From: DASXKD01 sp963703605 | Lineage (GTDB): Bacteria > Actinomycetota > Actinomycetes > Streptosporangiales > Streptosporangiaceae | NCBI GenBank assembly: GCA_963703605.1 | Contig: CAVPFC010000048.1 | Coordinates: 1 to 64,000, forward strand | Direction of reading: 5' to 3' | DNA length: 64,000 nt | In this document: positions 35,120 through 43,933 of the stretch, one piece after another | Layout of the letters: every line of letters begins with the position of its first letter | Numbering within the stretch: position 1 is the first letter of the stretch | The notes under the pieces: generated by a model | Told to the model about the DNA's origin: nothing | The model's input: the letters and a program-made list of their open reading frames with translations, nothing else | Database searches by the model: none | Made by a program: the position numbers and the translations under genes

Positions 35120-35511
35120 TCAGAGGTGGAGGAAAGGACGTTTTCGCCGGGTGCACTCGGCGAGACGCAGGTGGGGGAGCGGGTGACGAAGTGAAGGTTG
35201 TCCCCGGCTGGTAGTGAGAAGTCTTCGGGTTCGCCGGGGGCGACATCGAGCAGGAACTGTTCCTGGTGCCAGGCTTGGTCCAGGCGCTTGTCGATGTAGA
35301 ACGGGCATCCGTCGATCTCGCCGAGCAGGATGTCGATGTCGCCGATGAGGAATTCTCCGGCGGGAAAGCACATCGGTGTGCTGCCAGCGCAGCAGCCGCC
35401 GGATTGGACGAACATCACCGGGCCGCCCCGGGCGGCGCGCAGGAGACGGATCGCCTCGCGCGCGGCCGGGGTAGCGGTGACGCGTGCCAGCACAATCGGC
35501 TCGGACATCAC
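35104..35511 (-). CDS. DUF779 protein
   Basis: 135 aa. RLLRAARGGPVMFVQSGGCCAGSTPMC, LLGEIDGCPFYIDKRLDQAWHQEQFLLDV are the hallmark of DUF779, a small protein almost always coded beside acetaldehyde-type dehydrogenases. The CC and C pattern suggests a metal or redox site. It sits 6 nt behind the aldehyde dehydrogenase stop and overlaps adh by 16 nt. The exact role of the family is unknown; co-occurrence suggests help in aldehyde oxidation. Confidence 0.85.
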   Translation of the reverse strand: MMSEPIVLARVTATPAAREAIRLLRAARGGPVMFVQSGGCCAGSTPMCFPAGEFLIGDIDILLGEIDGCPFYIDKRLDQAWHQEQFLLDVAPGEPEDFSLPAGDNLHFVTRSPTCVSPSAPGENVLSSTSEWSTP

Positions 35512-35517
35512 GGGGCC

Positions 35518-37041
35518 TTAGAACAGCCCGAGCGGTTTGGTGCTGTAGCTGACGAGCAGGTTCTTCGTCTGGCTGTAGTGATCCAGCATCATGAGGTGGT
35601 TCTCGCGGCCGATACCCGAGATCTTGTAGCCACCGAACGAGGCACCCGCCGGGTACTGGTGGTAGCAGTTCGTCCAGACGCGGCCGGCCTTGATGCCGCG
35701 GCCCATCTTGTATGCCCGGGTGCCATCCCGGGTCCAGACACCGGCACCCAGCCCGTAAAGGGTGTCATTCGCGATCGCCAGCGCGTCCGCGTCGTCGGTG
35801 AACGTGGTGACCGCCAGCACGGGGCCGAAGATCTCCTCCTGGAACACCCGCATCTTGTTCTCGCCCTTCAACACCGTCGGCTGGAAGTAATAGCCGTCAG
35901 CGAATTCCGCCCCGTCCACGCTGGCCCGCTGTCCGCCGATGAGCACCTCGGCGCCTTCGTTGCGGCCGATGTCGACGTAGGAGGCGATTTTCTCCATCTG
36001 CTGCGCTGAGACCTGCGGGCCGAGCTGGGTGTCAGTGTCCAGCGGGTTGCCCTGCTTGATGCTGGCGATGCGGTCGAGGCAGCGGGCCATGAACTCGTCG
36101 TAGATGTCGGCCTGGATCAGCGCCCGCGACGGGCAGGTGCACACCTCGCCCTTGTTGAACGCGTACAGCACCAGGCCCTCGATCGCCTTGTCCAGGAACT
36201 CGTCGTCATGAGCCATCACATCGTTGAAGAAGATGTTCGGCGACTTGCCACCCAGCTCGACGGTAGACGGGATCAGGTTCTGCGCCGCGTACTGCATGAT
36301 CAGCCGGCCGGTCACCGTCTCACCGGTAAAGGACACCTTTGCGATACGCGGGTTCGCAGCCAGCGCCTTACCGATCTCCGCACCGGGACCGGTCACGACG
36401 TTGATCACACCCTGCGGCAGGACGTCCTCGATCGTCTCCATCAGCTTCAGGATCGACCACGGCGTCGGCGAGGCAGGCTTGATCACCGAACAGTTACCCG
36501 CCGCCAGCGCCGGCGCGAGCTTCCACGCCGCCATCAGCAGCGGGAAGTTGAACGGGATGATCTGACCGACCACACCGAGCGGCTCCCGGAAGTGGTAGGC
36601 GACCAGATCCTTCTCGATCTCAGTCGAGCGCCCTTCTTCGGCGCGTGCCGCGGCGGCGAAGTACCGGAAGTGATCGACCACCAGGGGAATGTCGGCAGCC
36701 AGCGTCTCGCGGACCGGCTTGCCGTTCTCCCAGCTCTCAGCGACCGCCAGCATGTCCTGGTTCTTCTCGACCGCATCAGCGATTGCGTTGAGCACCTCCG
36801 CTCGTTTGGTTGCTGACGCCTCGCCCCAGGCGTCCTTCGCCGCGTGGGCGGCGTCCAACGCGAGCTCGACGTCCACCGGTGTGGAGTCGGCCACCTCGGT
36901 GATCGGGCCGGCGGTCGCGGGGGCCAAGTCCAGGCGGTACTTGCCGTGCGTCGGCGCCAGCCACTTGCCACCAATGAAATTCTCATACCTCGGCTCAACG
37001 GAGACGATGCTGCCGGGCAGGCCTGGCGGGACGTATTTCAT
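35518..37041 (-). CDS. NAD-dependent aldehyde dehydrogenase (ExaC/AldA-like)
   Basis: 507 aa. Oxidises acetaldehyde or a similar aldehyde to the acid. Motifs: FNFPLLMAAWKLAPALAAGN, KVSFTGETVTGR, ELGGKSPNIFF (catalytic Glu), NKGEVCTCPSRAL (catalytic Cys), EEIFGPVLAVTTF. The CTCPSR wording and the DUF779 partner are typical of the acetaldehyde dehydrogenase group. ATG 37041 has GGAG 8 nt upstream; longer starts lack one. First gene of the ald-DUF779-adh-ackA-pta operon, behind an AT-rich promoter with an inverted repeat. Confidence 0.93.
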   Translation of the reverse strand: MKYVPPGLPGSIVSVEPRYENFIGGKWLAPTHGKYRLDLAPATAGPITEVADSTPVDVELALDAAHAAKDAWGEASATKRAEVLNAIADAVEKNQDMLAVAESWENGKPVRETLAADIPLVVDHFRYFAAAARAEEGRSTEIEKDLVAYHFREPLGVVGQIIPFNFPLLMAAWKLAPALAAGNCSVIKPASPTPWSILKLMETIEDVLPQGVINVVTGPGAEIGKALAANPRIAKVSFTGETVTGRLIMQYAAQNLIPSTVELGGKSPNIFFNDVMAHDDEFLDKAIEGLVLYAFNKGEVCTCPSRALIQADIYDEFMARCLDRIASIKQGNPLDTDTQLGPQVSAQQMEKIASYVDIGRNEGAEVLIGGQRASVDGAEFADGYYFQPTVLKGENKMRVFQEEIFGPVLAVTTFTDDADALAIANDTLYGLGAGVWTRDGTRAYKMGRGIKAGRVWTNCYHQYPAGASFGGYKISGIGRENHLMMLDHYSQTKNLLVSYSTKPLGLF

Positions 37042-37162
37042 GGCGTCGCTCCATCCGGGGAACCAGCGACGACCAGCAAGGCAAGCCGTCGGTACGGGGC
37101 CGGACTGGCAGCTGTTCCCGGTGTCTGCTCCGAACCTATACTGGAAGCAAAAAACTAGCAAT

Positions 37163-37179
37163 ACTTTTCTGGAAAAAGT
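37163..37179. promoter_or_regulatory. Inverted repeat in the promoter of the aldehyde dehydrogenase operon
   Basis: ACTTTT-ctgga-AAAAGT, inside a 40-bp AT-rich patch between malic enzyme and the ald start. Position fits an operator for the operon; the regulator is unknown. Confidence 0.4.
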
Positions 37180-37218
37180 CGTATGCTGATCACGTCCGCC
37201 GATGAGGACTGATGCCGG

Positions 37219-38868
37219 TCAGAACTGGTAATGGGGTAGCCACCTGGTGCGGTGGATAGCCTGGTCGACCTGGTCGTCGGTGAGCGCGGGCGCGACGGCA
37301 TCGGCGACTGCGGCCTTCGCGACGGCGCTCGCTACCGCTGTTGCGGTGTCGGCGAGGTGGGCGCGGTCGGGCAGCAGGGTCCCGTGCGGGTCGCGGCGGA
37401 TTGTGGCGGCGTCACTGACAGCGGCGGCGGCCGCGGTCATCATGGCGTCGGTGACGCGGGTCGCCCGCACGGCGGTCACGGCCAGGCCGACGCCGGGGAA
37501 GATGTAGATGTTGTTGCATTGGGCGACCGGGATGCTGGCATCGCCGACCCGCATCGGCGCGAACGGCGATCCGGCGGCGACAAGAGCACGGCCTTCGGTC
37601 CAGTCGGCGAGATCCTGTGGCCGCGCCTCGCTGCGGCTGGTCGGATTGGACAGCGGCATGATGATGGGCCGCTTCACATGCGCGGCGATGCGGCGGACGA
37701 CATCTTCGGTGAAAGCGCCGGTGGCAGTGGACAGGCCGATGAGTGCGGTGGGGTGTACAGCATCGATCACGTCGGTGAGGCCGGCTGGCCGGCCAGGTTC
37801 CCTGCCCGGCACAGTTGCTGGCGGCTGGGCGAGGCGGCGCTGCGCAGGGTCGAGATCCGGGCGGTCTGTGGTGAGCAGGCCGTTGATGTCAACCAGGAAG
37901 ATCCTGGCGCGGGCGTCCTGCCCGGACAGGCCGTCGGCCACCATCGACCGCTCGATCTGCTCGCAGACTCCGATGCCAGCCGACCCGGCGCCGAGCATCA
38001 CCACGGTCTGGTCGCGCAACCGCGACCCGGTGGCCGCTGCCCCGGCTGACAGTGCGGCCAGGACAACGGCGGCAGTGCCCTGGATGTCATCGTTGAAGGT
38101 GAGCAGCTGGTCGCGGTAGCGCTTCAGGATGGGCAGGGCGTGCGGGGTAGAGAAGTCCTCCCATTGCAGCAGGACGTCGGGCAGCTCGGTGCGCACTGCC
38201 TGGACGAACCGGTCGACGAAGTCGTTGTAGTCGGCGCCGCCGATACGGCGGTGCCGCCAGCCAAGATACATGGGGTCGTCGAGGAGTTCGGCGTTGTCGG
38301 TGCCGACGTCGAGCAGTACCGGCAGGGTGCGCGCAGGGTCGATGCCACCCAGCGCCGTGTACAGCGACAGCTTGCCGATCGGGATGCCCATGCCGCCGAT
38401 TCCCTGGTCACCCAGGCCGAGAACCCGTTGCCCGTCGGTGACGACGATGACGTCAACCTTCCGCCGGGGCCGGTTGCGCAGGATCTCCCCGATGCGGTCG
38501 CGGTCGGGGTATGCGATGAAAAGCCCGCGCGGACGGCGGTAGATCTCACTGAAGCGCTGGCAGGCGATGCCCACGGTGGGGGTGTAGAGGATCGGCAGCA
38601 TCTCCTCGATGTGGTCAGACACCAGCCGGTAGAACAGCATCTCGTTGGTGTCCTGCAGCGCGCGCAGGTTAATGTGCCGGGCGACGTCGGTGGGATGCTC
38701 GTGGTAGGCCCGGTACCCGCGGTGGACCTGCTGCTCCATCGTCTCCACCACGGCGGGCAGCAGACCACGCAAGCCCAGTTCGGAGCGTTCCTCCTCGGAG
38801 AAGGCGGTGCCCTTGTTCGTCAGCGGGTCCTCCAGCACCCGCACCCGGGGACCCTGATCGAGGCTCAT
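37219..38868 (-). CDS. Malic enzyme (NAD-type, long form)
   Basis: 549 aa. Oxidative decarboxylation of malate to pyruvate. DTNEMLFYRLVSDHIEEMLPILYTPTVGIACQRFS (catalytic Tyr), DGQRVLGLGDQGIGGMGIPIGKLSLYTALGG, LLQWEDFSTPHAL with the Lys of KRY following, FNDDIQGTAAV, LGAGSAGIGV (nucleotide site), LSNPTSRSEARPQDLADWTEGRAL, FPGVGLAVTA. The length fits the SfcA/MaeA group. ATG 38868 is followed at once by the conserved N-terminus; AAAGGAG lies 11 nt upstream. Same strand as the ald operon, 177 bp upstream of it; supplies pyruvate and NADH to the same carbon node. Confidence 0.93.
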   Translation of the reverse strand: MSLDQGPRVRVLEDPLTNKGTAFSEEERSELGLRGLLPAVVETMEQQVHRGYRAYHEHPTDVARHINLRALQDTNEMLFYRLVSDHIEEMLPILYTPTVGIACQRFSEIYRRPRGLFIAYPDRDRIGEILRNRPRRKVDVIVVTDGQRVLGLGDQGIGGMGIPIGKLSLYTALGGIDPARTLPVLLDVGTDNAELLDDPMYLGWRHRRIGGADYNDFVDRFVQAVRTELPDVLLQWEDFSTPHALPILKRYRDQLLTFNDDIQGTAAVVLAALSAGAAATGSRLRDQTVVMLGAGSAGIGVCEQIERSMVADGLSGQDARARIFLVDINGLLTTDRPDLDPAQRRLAQPPATVPGREPGRPAGLTDVIDAVHPTALIGLSTATGAFTEDVVRRIAAHVKRPIIMPLSNPTSRSEARPQDLADWTEGRALVAAGSPFAPMRVGDASIPVAQCNNIYIFPGVGLAVTAVRATRVTDAMMTAAAAAVSDAATIRRDPHGTLLPDRAHLADTATAVASAVAKAAVADAVAPALTDDQVDQAIHRTRWLPHYQF

Positions 38869-39080
38869 GACCCATTCCGCTCCTTTCCTAGTACGGCCCA
38901 CGCGCCCCACGACCGCGCGACATCGCGGCGTGCCAGGCCATGCCCTCCGCTGTCCGCTGAGCAGCCGGTGGGGCCCCTTCCCATCGAGCAGGTCATCCTC
39001 CTTGAGGAAGACGGCCTTCGAGCCCGGCATGCCGCGATCGGCCCCCGCAGCCCTTTATCCGGGCTCCGCACACCAGTGCA

Positions 39081-39791
39081 TCAGCCTGCTGCGGGGGTCA
39101 GTGTGGTGGTGAGTCCGGTGAGCAGGATGTCGAGGCCGCGTTCGAGTTCGGTGGCGCCGTCGTAGGCGGCCAGGGCGGGGGCGAGGCTGCGCAGCAGGGG
39201 GAATTCGCCGATTGGCAGCCGGTGCAGGCCCAGCCGCAGCAGGTCGTCGGTCTCGTCGGGGTTGTCGATGAGTTCTTGCAGTTCGTTGAGGATGTGGCCG
39301 TGCAGGAAGCCGAACAGGGCCCGGTAGATGTGCAGGGCGTCGGGTCCGCTGAACCCGGCGCGGGTGAGCAGGGCCAGGACGTCTTCGAGCGGGCGCAGGG
39401 TGCCCTTCGGGCGGAGCGCGAGCGGGGTGGCCAGCGGCCGGGTGACCAGCAGCGGCACCACGTGCGGGTGGGCCAGCGCCAGTGCCCGGTAGTGGCGGGC
39501 GACGGCGCGCAGCTGGGCGGCCCAGTCGGGGTCGGCGGGGTCGACGGTGAGCTGGGCGAGCACGGTCTCGGCGACGCCGTCGAGCAGGGCTGCCTTGTTC
39601 GGCGCGTGCCGGTAGAGGATCATCGGGTCCCGGCCCAGGGCGCGGGCGAGGCGGCGCATGGACAGCCCGTCGGCCCCGTCGGCATCGATGATCTCCAGCG
39701 CGGCGGCCAGCACCATCTCGCGGGTGATCTTGCCGCTGCCGCTGCCGTTGGCGGCGGCACTGGCGGTGCGGCCGGCTAGTGATCGGGTCAT
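39081..39791 (-). CDS. TetR-family repressor, copy 2, divergent from phaBAC
   Basis: 236 aa, MTRSLAGRTASAAANG then the same sequence as copy 1 at 24192-24905 from ITREMVLAAALEII to LLTGLTTTLTP, ending AAG. The DNA is also practically identical over about 650 bp. This copy is divergent from phaB, and the 190-bp region between holds the same operator (39891-39904). It probably represses phaBAC and itself, and both copies should bind the same sites. The ligand is unknown; acyl-CoA or a related metabolite would make sense for PHB control (inference). Confidence 0.9.
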   Translation of the reverse strand: MTRSLAGRTASAAANGSGSGKITREMVLAAALEIIDADGADGLSMRRLARALGRDPMILYRHAPNKAALLDGVAETVLAQLTVDPADPDWAAQLRAVARHYRALALAHPHVVPLLVTRPLATPLALRPKGTLRPLEDVLALLTRAGFSGPDALHIYRALFGFLHGHILNELQELIDNPDETDDLLRLGLHRLPIGEFPLLRSLAPALAAYDGATELERGLDILLTGLTTTLTPAAG

Positions 39792-39862
39792 CGCTGTCAC
39801 ACCTTCTCTGCTGTGGCCGGAGTCTGCGGTCAATCGGTGCCTACGACATAGTTCTACATTTG

Positions 39863-39904
39863 TTGACATCATTCTAGCTGGCGTTATCTACTGTAGGTCT
39901 ACAG
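39863..39904 (+). promoter_or_regulatory. phaB promoter with TetR operator
   Basis: TTGACA (39863-39868), 18-bp spacer, TCTACT (39887-39892), then the 14-bp inverted repeat CTGTAGGTCTACAG (39891-39904) overlapping the -10 end. Repressor binding there would block transcription of phaB-phaA-phaC. The core is identical to sites at 24081 and 25044. Confidence 0.65.
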
Positions 39905-39982
39905 TGTAGTTCTCGGAGCGCGAGGCTCTGGGGCGTTCGCGCTCGAGGCGGAACTGGGCGCGCACGAAAGGGGAAGCACGCG

Positions 39983-40828
39983 ATGACGACTATCGGACAG
40001 CCACAGCGGGAGGGACCCGGGCAGGCGCGGCCACAGGGGCTGGGCACGCTCAGCGACCGGGTGGCGCTGGTCACCGGCGGCACGCGCGGGATCGGTGCCG
40101 CCATCTGCGGCCAGCTGGCCGATGCGGGCGCGGAGATAGCGGCCGGCTACTGGCGCGGCCACGAGACCGCGGAGAAGTTCGTGGCCAGCATGACCGCCGA
40201 GTACCCGGGGCGGCGGATCACCGTGCACGAGGGCAATATAGGCGCGGCCGGCGACTGCCGGCGCGTCCTGGGCGAGGTCATCGATCAGCATGGCCGCCTC
40301 GACGTCCTGGTCAACAACGCCGGGATCACCATCGACCGCACTGTGGCCAAGATGACCGACGAGGACTGGCAGAAGGTGATCGCCGTCAACCTGTCCGGCG
40401 CGTTCTTCATGGCCCAGGCTGCGCTTGAGCACATGCTGGAGCGCGGGAGCGGAAGGATCGTCAGCGTGTCCTCGGTTATCGGGGAGACCGGGAGCATCGG
40501 CCAGGCCAACTACGCGGCCTCCAAATCCGGCCTGTTCGGCCTGACGAAATCGCTGGCCAAGGAAGCCATTTTCCAGCTCAACCGGGCAGAGCGCCCGCCC
40601 GGCGATGGGATCGGGCTGACCGTCAACGCTGTGACGCCGGGTTTCATCGCGACCGACATGCTCGCCACCATCCCCGACAAGGTGCTGGCCCGGATACGCG
40701 GGCAGATTCCGGTGGGCCGCCTCGGGAGGCCGGAGGAGATCGCACGGGTGGTCAGCTTCCTCGCCGCGGACGAGTCCGCCTACATCACGGGCCAAATCTG
40801 GGCCGTCAACGGCGGCCTCGACATGTGA
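39983..40828 (+). CDS. phaB: Acetoacetyl-CoA reductase-type SDR (PhaB-like)
   Basis: 281 aa. Reduces acetoacetyl-CoA to 3-hydroxybutyryl-CoA. VALVTGGTRGIGAAI (cofactor site), VLVNNAGIT, SVSSVIGETGSIGQANYAASKSG (catalytic Ser, Tyr and Lys), GLTVNAVTPGFIATDML and YITGQIWAVNGGLDM are the PhaB/FabG pattern. An N-terminal extension of about 25 residues precedes the fold. GGGGAAG lies before the ATG. First gene of phaBAC; its stop lies 11 nt before the phaA ATG. Confidence 0.9.
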   Translation: MTTIGQPQREGPGQARPQGLGTLSDRVALVTGGTRGIGAAICGQLADAGAEIAAGYWRGHETAEKFVASMTAEYPGRRITVHEGNIGAAGDCRRVLGEVIDQHGRLDVLVNNAGITIDRTVAKMTDEDWQKVIAVNLSGAFFMAQAALEHMLERGSGRIVSVSSVIGETGSIGQANYAASKSGLFGLTKSLAKEAIFQLNRAERPPGDGIGLTVNAVTPGFIATDMLATIPDKVLARIRGQIPVGRLGRPEEIARVVSFLAADESAYITGQIWAVNGGLDM

Positions 40829-40839
40829 CTGGAGGAGTC

Positions 40840-42027
40840 ATGGAAGACCACAGGGAAGTCCTGGTCCTGTCCGCCGTGCGGACCGCGATCGGCAAGTTCG
40901 GAGGCGGCCTCGCCGCTGTCCCGCCATGCGATCTTGCCGCGACGGTAGTGCGCGAGGCGGTCGGTCGGGCGGGCGTGGACCCGTCCGACGTCGGCCATGC
41001 GGTCTTCGGCCACGTGATCCACACCGAGATCCGGGACATGTACCTAGGGCGGGTCGCCGCGGTTAACGGCGGCCTCCCGGTCGAGACACCGGCGTTCACG
41101 CTGAACCGGCTGTGCGGCAGTGGGCTGCAGGCGATCGTGTCTGCGGCGCAGGCGATCCGGCTCGGCGACTGCGACGTCGCGGTGGCCGGCGGCGCGGAGT
41201 CGATGAGCAGGGGGCAGTACTGGCTGCCCGGCTTGCGGTGGGGGCAGCGGATGCAGGATGGCGTCGCCGTCGACGCCATGGTCGGCGCGCTCACCGACCC
41301 GTTCGACGGCTGCCACATGGGAGTCACGGCGGAGAACGTCGCCGCTGACTACGACGTGTCCAGGGCCGATCAGGACGCACTCGCCGCAGAGAGCCACCGG
41401 CGTGCCGCCGCCGCGGCGGAAGCCGGGTATTTCGCGGAGCAGATCACACCGGTCCAGGTGCCTGGCAGGAAGGGCACGGTCACAGTCGACACCGACGAGC
41501 ACGTCCGGCCCGGCATCTCAACGGACGACCTCGCGAAGCTGAGGCCGGCGTTCGCCGACGGCGGCACGGTCACCGCGGGCAACGCCTCGGGCGTTAACGA
41601 CGCCGCAGCCGCGGTCGTGCTAGCTGACCGGGAGTTCGCCGAGCACCACGGGCATAGCGCGCTTGGGCGGCTCGTCGCCTACAGCCACGCCGGGGTCGAG
41701 CCGAGGATCATGGGCATGGGCCCGGTGCCCGCGGTGCGGAAGGTGCTCGACCGCGCGAGCCTCAAGGTCGATGACATCGACCTGTTCGAGGTGAACGAGG
41801 CTTTCGCCGCGCAGGCACTCGCGGTCATCCGCGAGCTCGGCCTTCCCCCGGAGCGGACCAACCCGAACGGCAGCGGCGTCTCACTCGGGCACCCGATCGC
41901 GGCGACGGGCACCATCCTCGCCGTCAAGGCGCTGTACGAGCTGCGCCGGACCGGCGGCAGGTATGCGCTCATCACCATGTGCATCGGCGGCGGGCAGGGC
42001 ATCGCCGCGATCTTCGAACGCATGTGA
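40840..42027 (+). CDS. phaA: Acetyl-CoA acetyltransferase (PhaA-like thiolase)
   Basis: 395 aa. Condenses two acetyl-CoA to acetoacetyl-CoA. NRLCGSGLQAI carries the acyl-accepting Cys, FEVNEAFAAQAL, GVSLGHPIAATG the His, and TMCIGGGQG the second Cys. GGAGGAG stands just before ATG 40840; a GTG at 40825 in frame overlaps the phaB stop. Draws on the same acetyl-CoA pool as the Pta-AckA branch. Confidence 0.93.
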   Translation: MEDHREVLVLSAVRTAIGKFGGGLAAVPPCDLAATVVREAVGRAGVDPSDVGHAVFGHVIHTEIRDMYLGRVAAVNGGLPVETPAFTLNRLCGSGLQAIVSAAQAIRLGDCDVAVAGGAESMSRGQYWLPGLRWGQRMQDGVAVDAMVGALTDPFDGCHMGVTAENVAADYDVSRADQDALAAESHRRAAAAAEAGYFAEQITPVQVPGRKGTVTVDTDEHVRPGISTDDLAKLRPAFADGGTVTAGNASGVNDAAAAVVLADREFAEHHGHSALGRLVAYSHAGVEPRIMGMGPVPAVRKVLDRASLKVDDIDLFEVNEAFAAQALAVIRELGLPPERTNPNGSGVSLGHPIAATGTILAVKALYELRRTGGRYALITMCIGGGQGIAAIFERM

Positions 42028-42157
42028 CCGGCCTTGGACCGTGAGCGCAGCGGGCGTAACCTGACGCTGCTGAGCCATCACTTGCCAGGGCCGCCAGGTA
42101 CCGCCAGGAGCACTGCCGCCGCACCGTATGTGAGGCCTGCGACACCGGAGGTGGCCG

Positions 42158-43870
42158 ATGAATGCACAGGAAAGCGCATGGCAGGAGGGGGTGGACGCGG
42201 CCGAGGCGCTCGCTCCAGAGACCGGTCTCATCGCCCAGCTCGATCCGGCCGACTTCAGTGGCTCATTGCTCTCGGTGATCGCACGCGCCGCCCGGCGGCC
42301 GGCCGAGGTCGCAGCCGCCGGCCTGCAGTTTGGCACCACGCTGGCCAGGATCTGGCCGGTCGCGACCTCCCGGTGGCTCGGGTCGGAAGTGGCGCCGCCG
42401 GTACCGTTTGATGCCAGGGACCGGCGGTTCGCCGACCCGGCGTGGGATGACAACCCGGGTTACTTTGCCGTGCGGCAGGCGTATCTGGCCGCCAGGCGGC
42501 TCAGCGAGGACCTGCTTGCCGCCGGACGCGGGAACCCGCTGGCCGATCAGAAAGCACAGCTAGCCGTCGGCTTCAGCTTCGACGCCCTTGCTCCGACGAA
42601 TTTCCTGGCTACCAACCCGGCCGCAATCAAGAAGGCATTCGAGACCGGCGGTGCCAGCCTGCTCGCCGGCGCCCGCAATCTCCTCGACGATGTGGCGCAC
42701 AACGGCGGACGCCCGCGCCAGGTCGATACGGCACCGTTCGAGCTGGGCAGGAACCTCGCAGCAACCCCGGGACACGTGGTCTTCCACAATGACCTGATGG
42801 AGCTGATCCAGTACGCGCCGCAGACCAAGCGGGTGCGCTCCATCCCGCTGCTGGCGAGCCCGCCGTGGATCAACAAGTACTACGTCATGGATCTCGCCCC
42901 CGGGCGCAGCTTCATCGAATGGGCGGTCCAGCATCAGCGGACGGTCTTCGCAATCTCCTACCGCAACCCGGACGCCTCGATGCGTGGCGTGACCCTCGAT
43001 GACTACCTCATCCACGGCCCGAGAACTGCGATCGAAGTGATTTCCGACATCACCGGTTCCGGCACGGTCGACATCGTCGGGCTCTGTCTCGGTGGTGCCC
43101 TGACCGCGATGCTCGCCGCCTACCTCGCCGGAACCGGCGACGCCAGGATCGGCTCGATCACGCTGCTCAACACTCTGCTGGACTACAGCGAGCCGGGTGT
43201 GCTCGGCGTTTTCGCCGACGAGCAGACCATCTCGCGCCTGGAGACGGAGATGGCGCGTACCGGCGTCATGGAAGGCTCCAAGATGGCTGGCACGTTCGAT
43301 GCACTGCGGGCGAATGACCTGATCTTCAACTATGTGGTGTCGAACTGGCTGATGGGCAAGAGCCCGCCTGCCTTTGACATCCTCGCCTGGAACGCCGACA
43401 GCACCCGGCTGCCCGCGGCCATGCATTCCTTCTATCTCCGGACGCTGTATGTGCACAACCAGCTCGCGAAGGGTGAGATGGAGCTCTCCGGGCAGCTGCT
43501 GTCGCTGGCCGATGTCAAGAACGACACCTACCTTGTCGGCGCGGTGAACGACCACATCGTGCCCTGGCCGTCGTCGTACAAGGCAACGGGAATGCTCGGC
43601 GGCAATGTCCGGTACGTGCTGTCCAGCGGCGGTCACATCGCGGGCATCGTCAACCCGCCGGGGCCGAAGGCCTGGTACGAGGTGGCCCAGCGCCATCCGG
43701 GGGATGCGGCGCGGTGGCGGGAAGCCGCGGAAAGATGCAGCGGCTCGTGGTGGCAGGACTGGGCATCCTGGGCGGACGAACGGGCCGGCCGCCTTGGCCC
43801 CGCGCCGCCGATGGGCAGCGAGCGTTATCCCGCCCTCGGCGAGGCGCCGGGCGACTACGTCCGCGGCTGA
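42158..43870 (+). CDS. phaC: Poly(3-hydroxyalkanoate) synthase, class I type
   Basis: 570 aa. Polymerises 3-hydroxyacyl-CoA on granule surfaces. The lipase-like box GLCLGG places the catalytic Cys at residue 310; the partner Asp lies in VGAVNDHIVPW and the His in SSGGHIAGIVNPPG. NKYYVMDLAPGRSFIEWAVQHQRTVFAISYRNPD and FWN-type segments are typical of class I synthases, as is the length. No PhaE or PhaR subunit is coded nearby. It follows phaA by 130 bp and should share regulation by the TetR at 39081. Confidence 0.93.
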   Translation: MNAQESAWQEGVDAAEALAPETGLIAQLDPADFSGSLLSVIARAARRPAEVAAAGLQFGTTLARIWPVATSRWLGSEVAPPVPFDARDRRFADPAWDDNPGYFAVRQAYLAARRLSEDLLAAGRGNPLADQKAQLAVGFSFDALAPTNFLATNPAAIKKAFETGGASLLAGARNLLDDVAHNGGRPRQVDTAPFELGRNLAATPGHVVFHNDLMELIQYAPQTKRVRSIPLLASPPWINKYYVMDLAPGRSFIEWAVQHQRTVFAISYRNPDASMRGVTLDDYLIHGPRTAIEVISDITGSGTVDIVGLCLGGALTAMLAAYLAGTGDARIGSITLLNTLLDYSEPGVLGVFADEQTISRLETEMARTGVMEGSKMAGTFDALRANDLIFNYVVSNWLMGKSPPAFDILAWNADSTRLPAAMHSFYLRTLYVHNQLAKGEMELSGQLLSLADVKNDTYLVGAVNDHIVPWPSSYKATGMLGGNVRYVLSSGGHIAGIVNPPGPKAWYEVAQRHPGDAARWREAAERCSGSWWQDWASWADERAGRLGPAPPMGSERYPALGEAPGDYVRG

Positions 43871-43933
43871 CACAAGGGCCTGTCCAGCAGCTGTCCTCGG
43901 CCACGGGCCTGCCCGCCCGCGCGTCGGAGGTGG

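Noticed and set aside
24192..39791. A composite transposon bounded by the two TetR copies
   Set aside because: No transposase, target duplications or terminal repeats accompany the copies; gene duplication by recombination is simpler.
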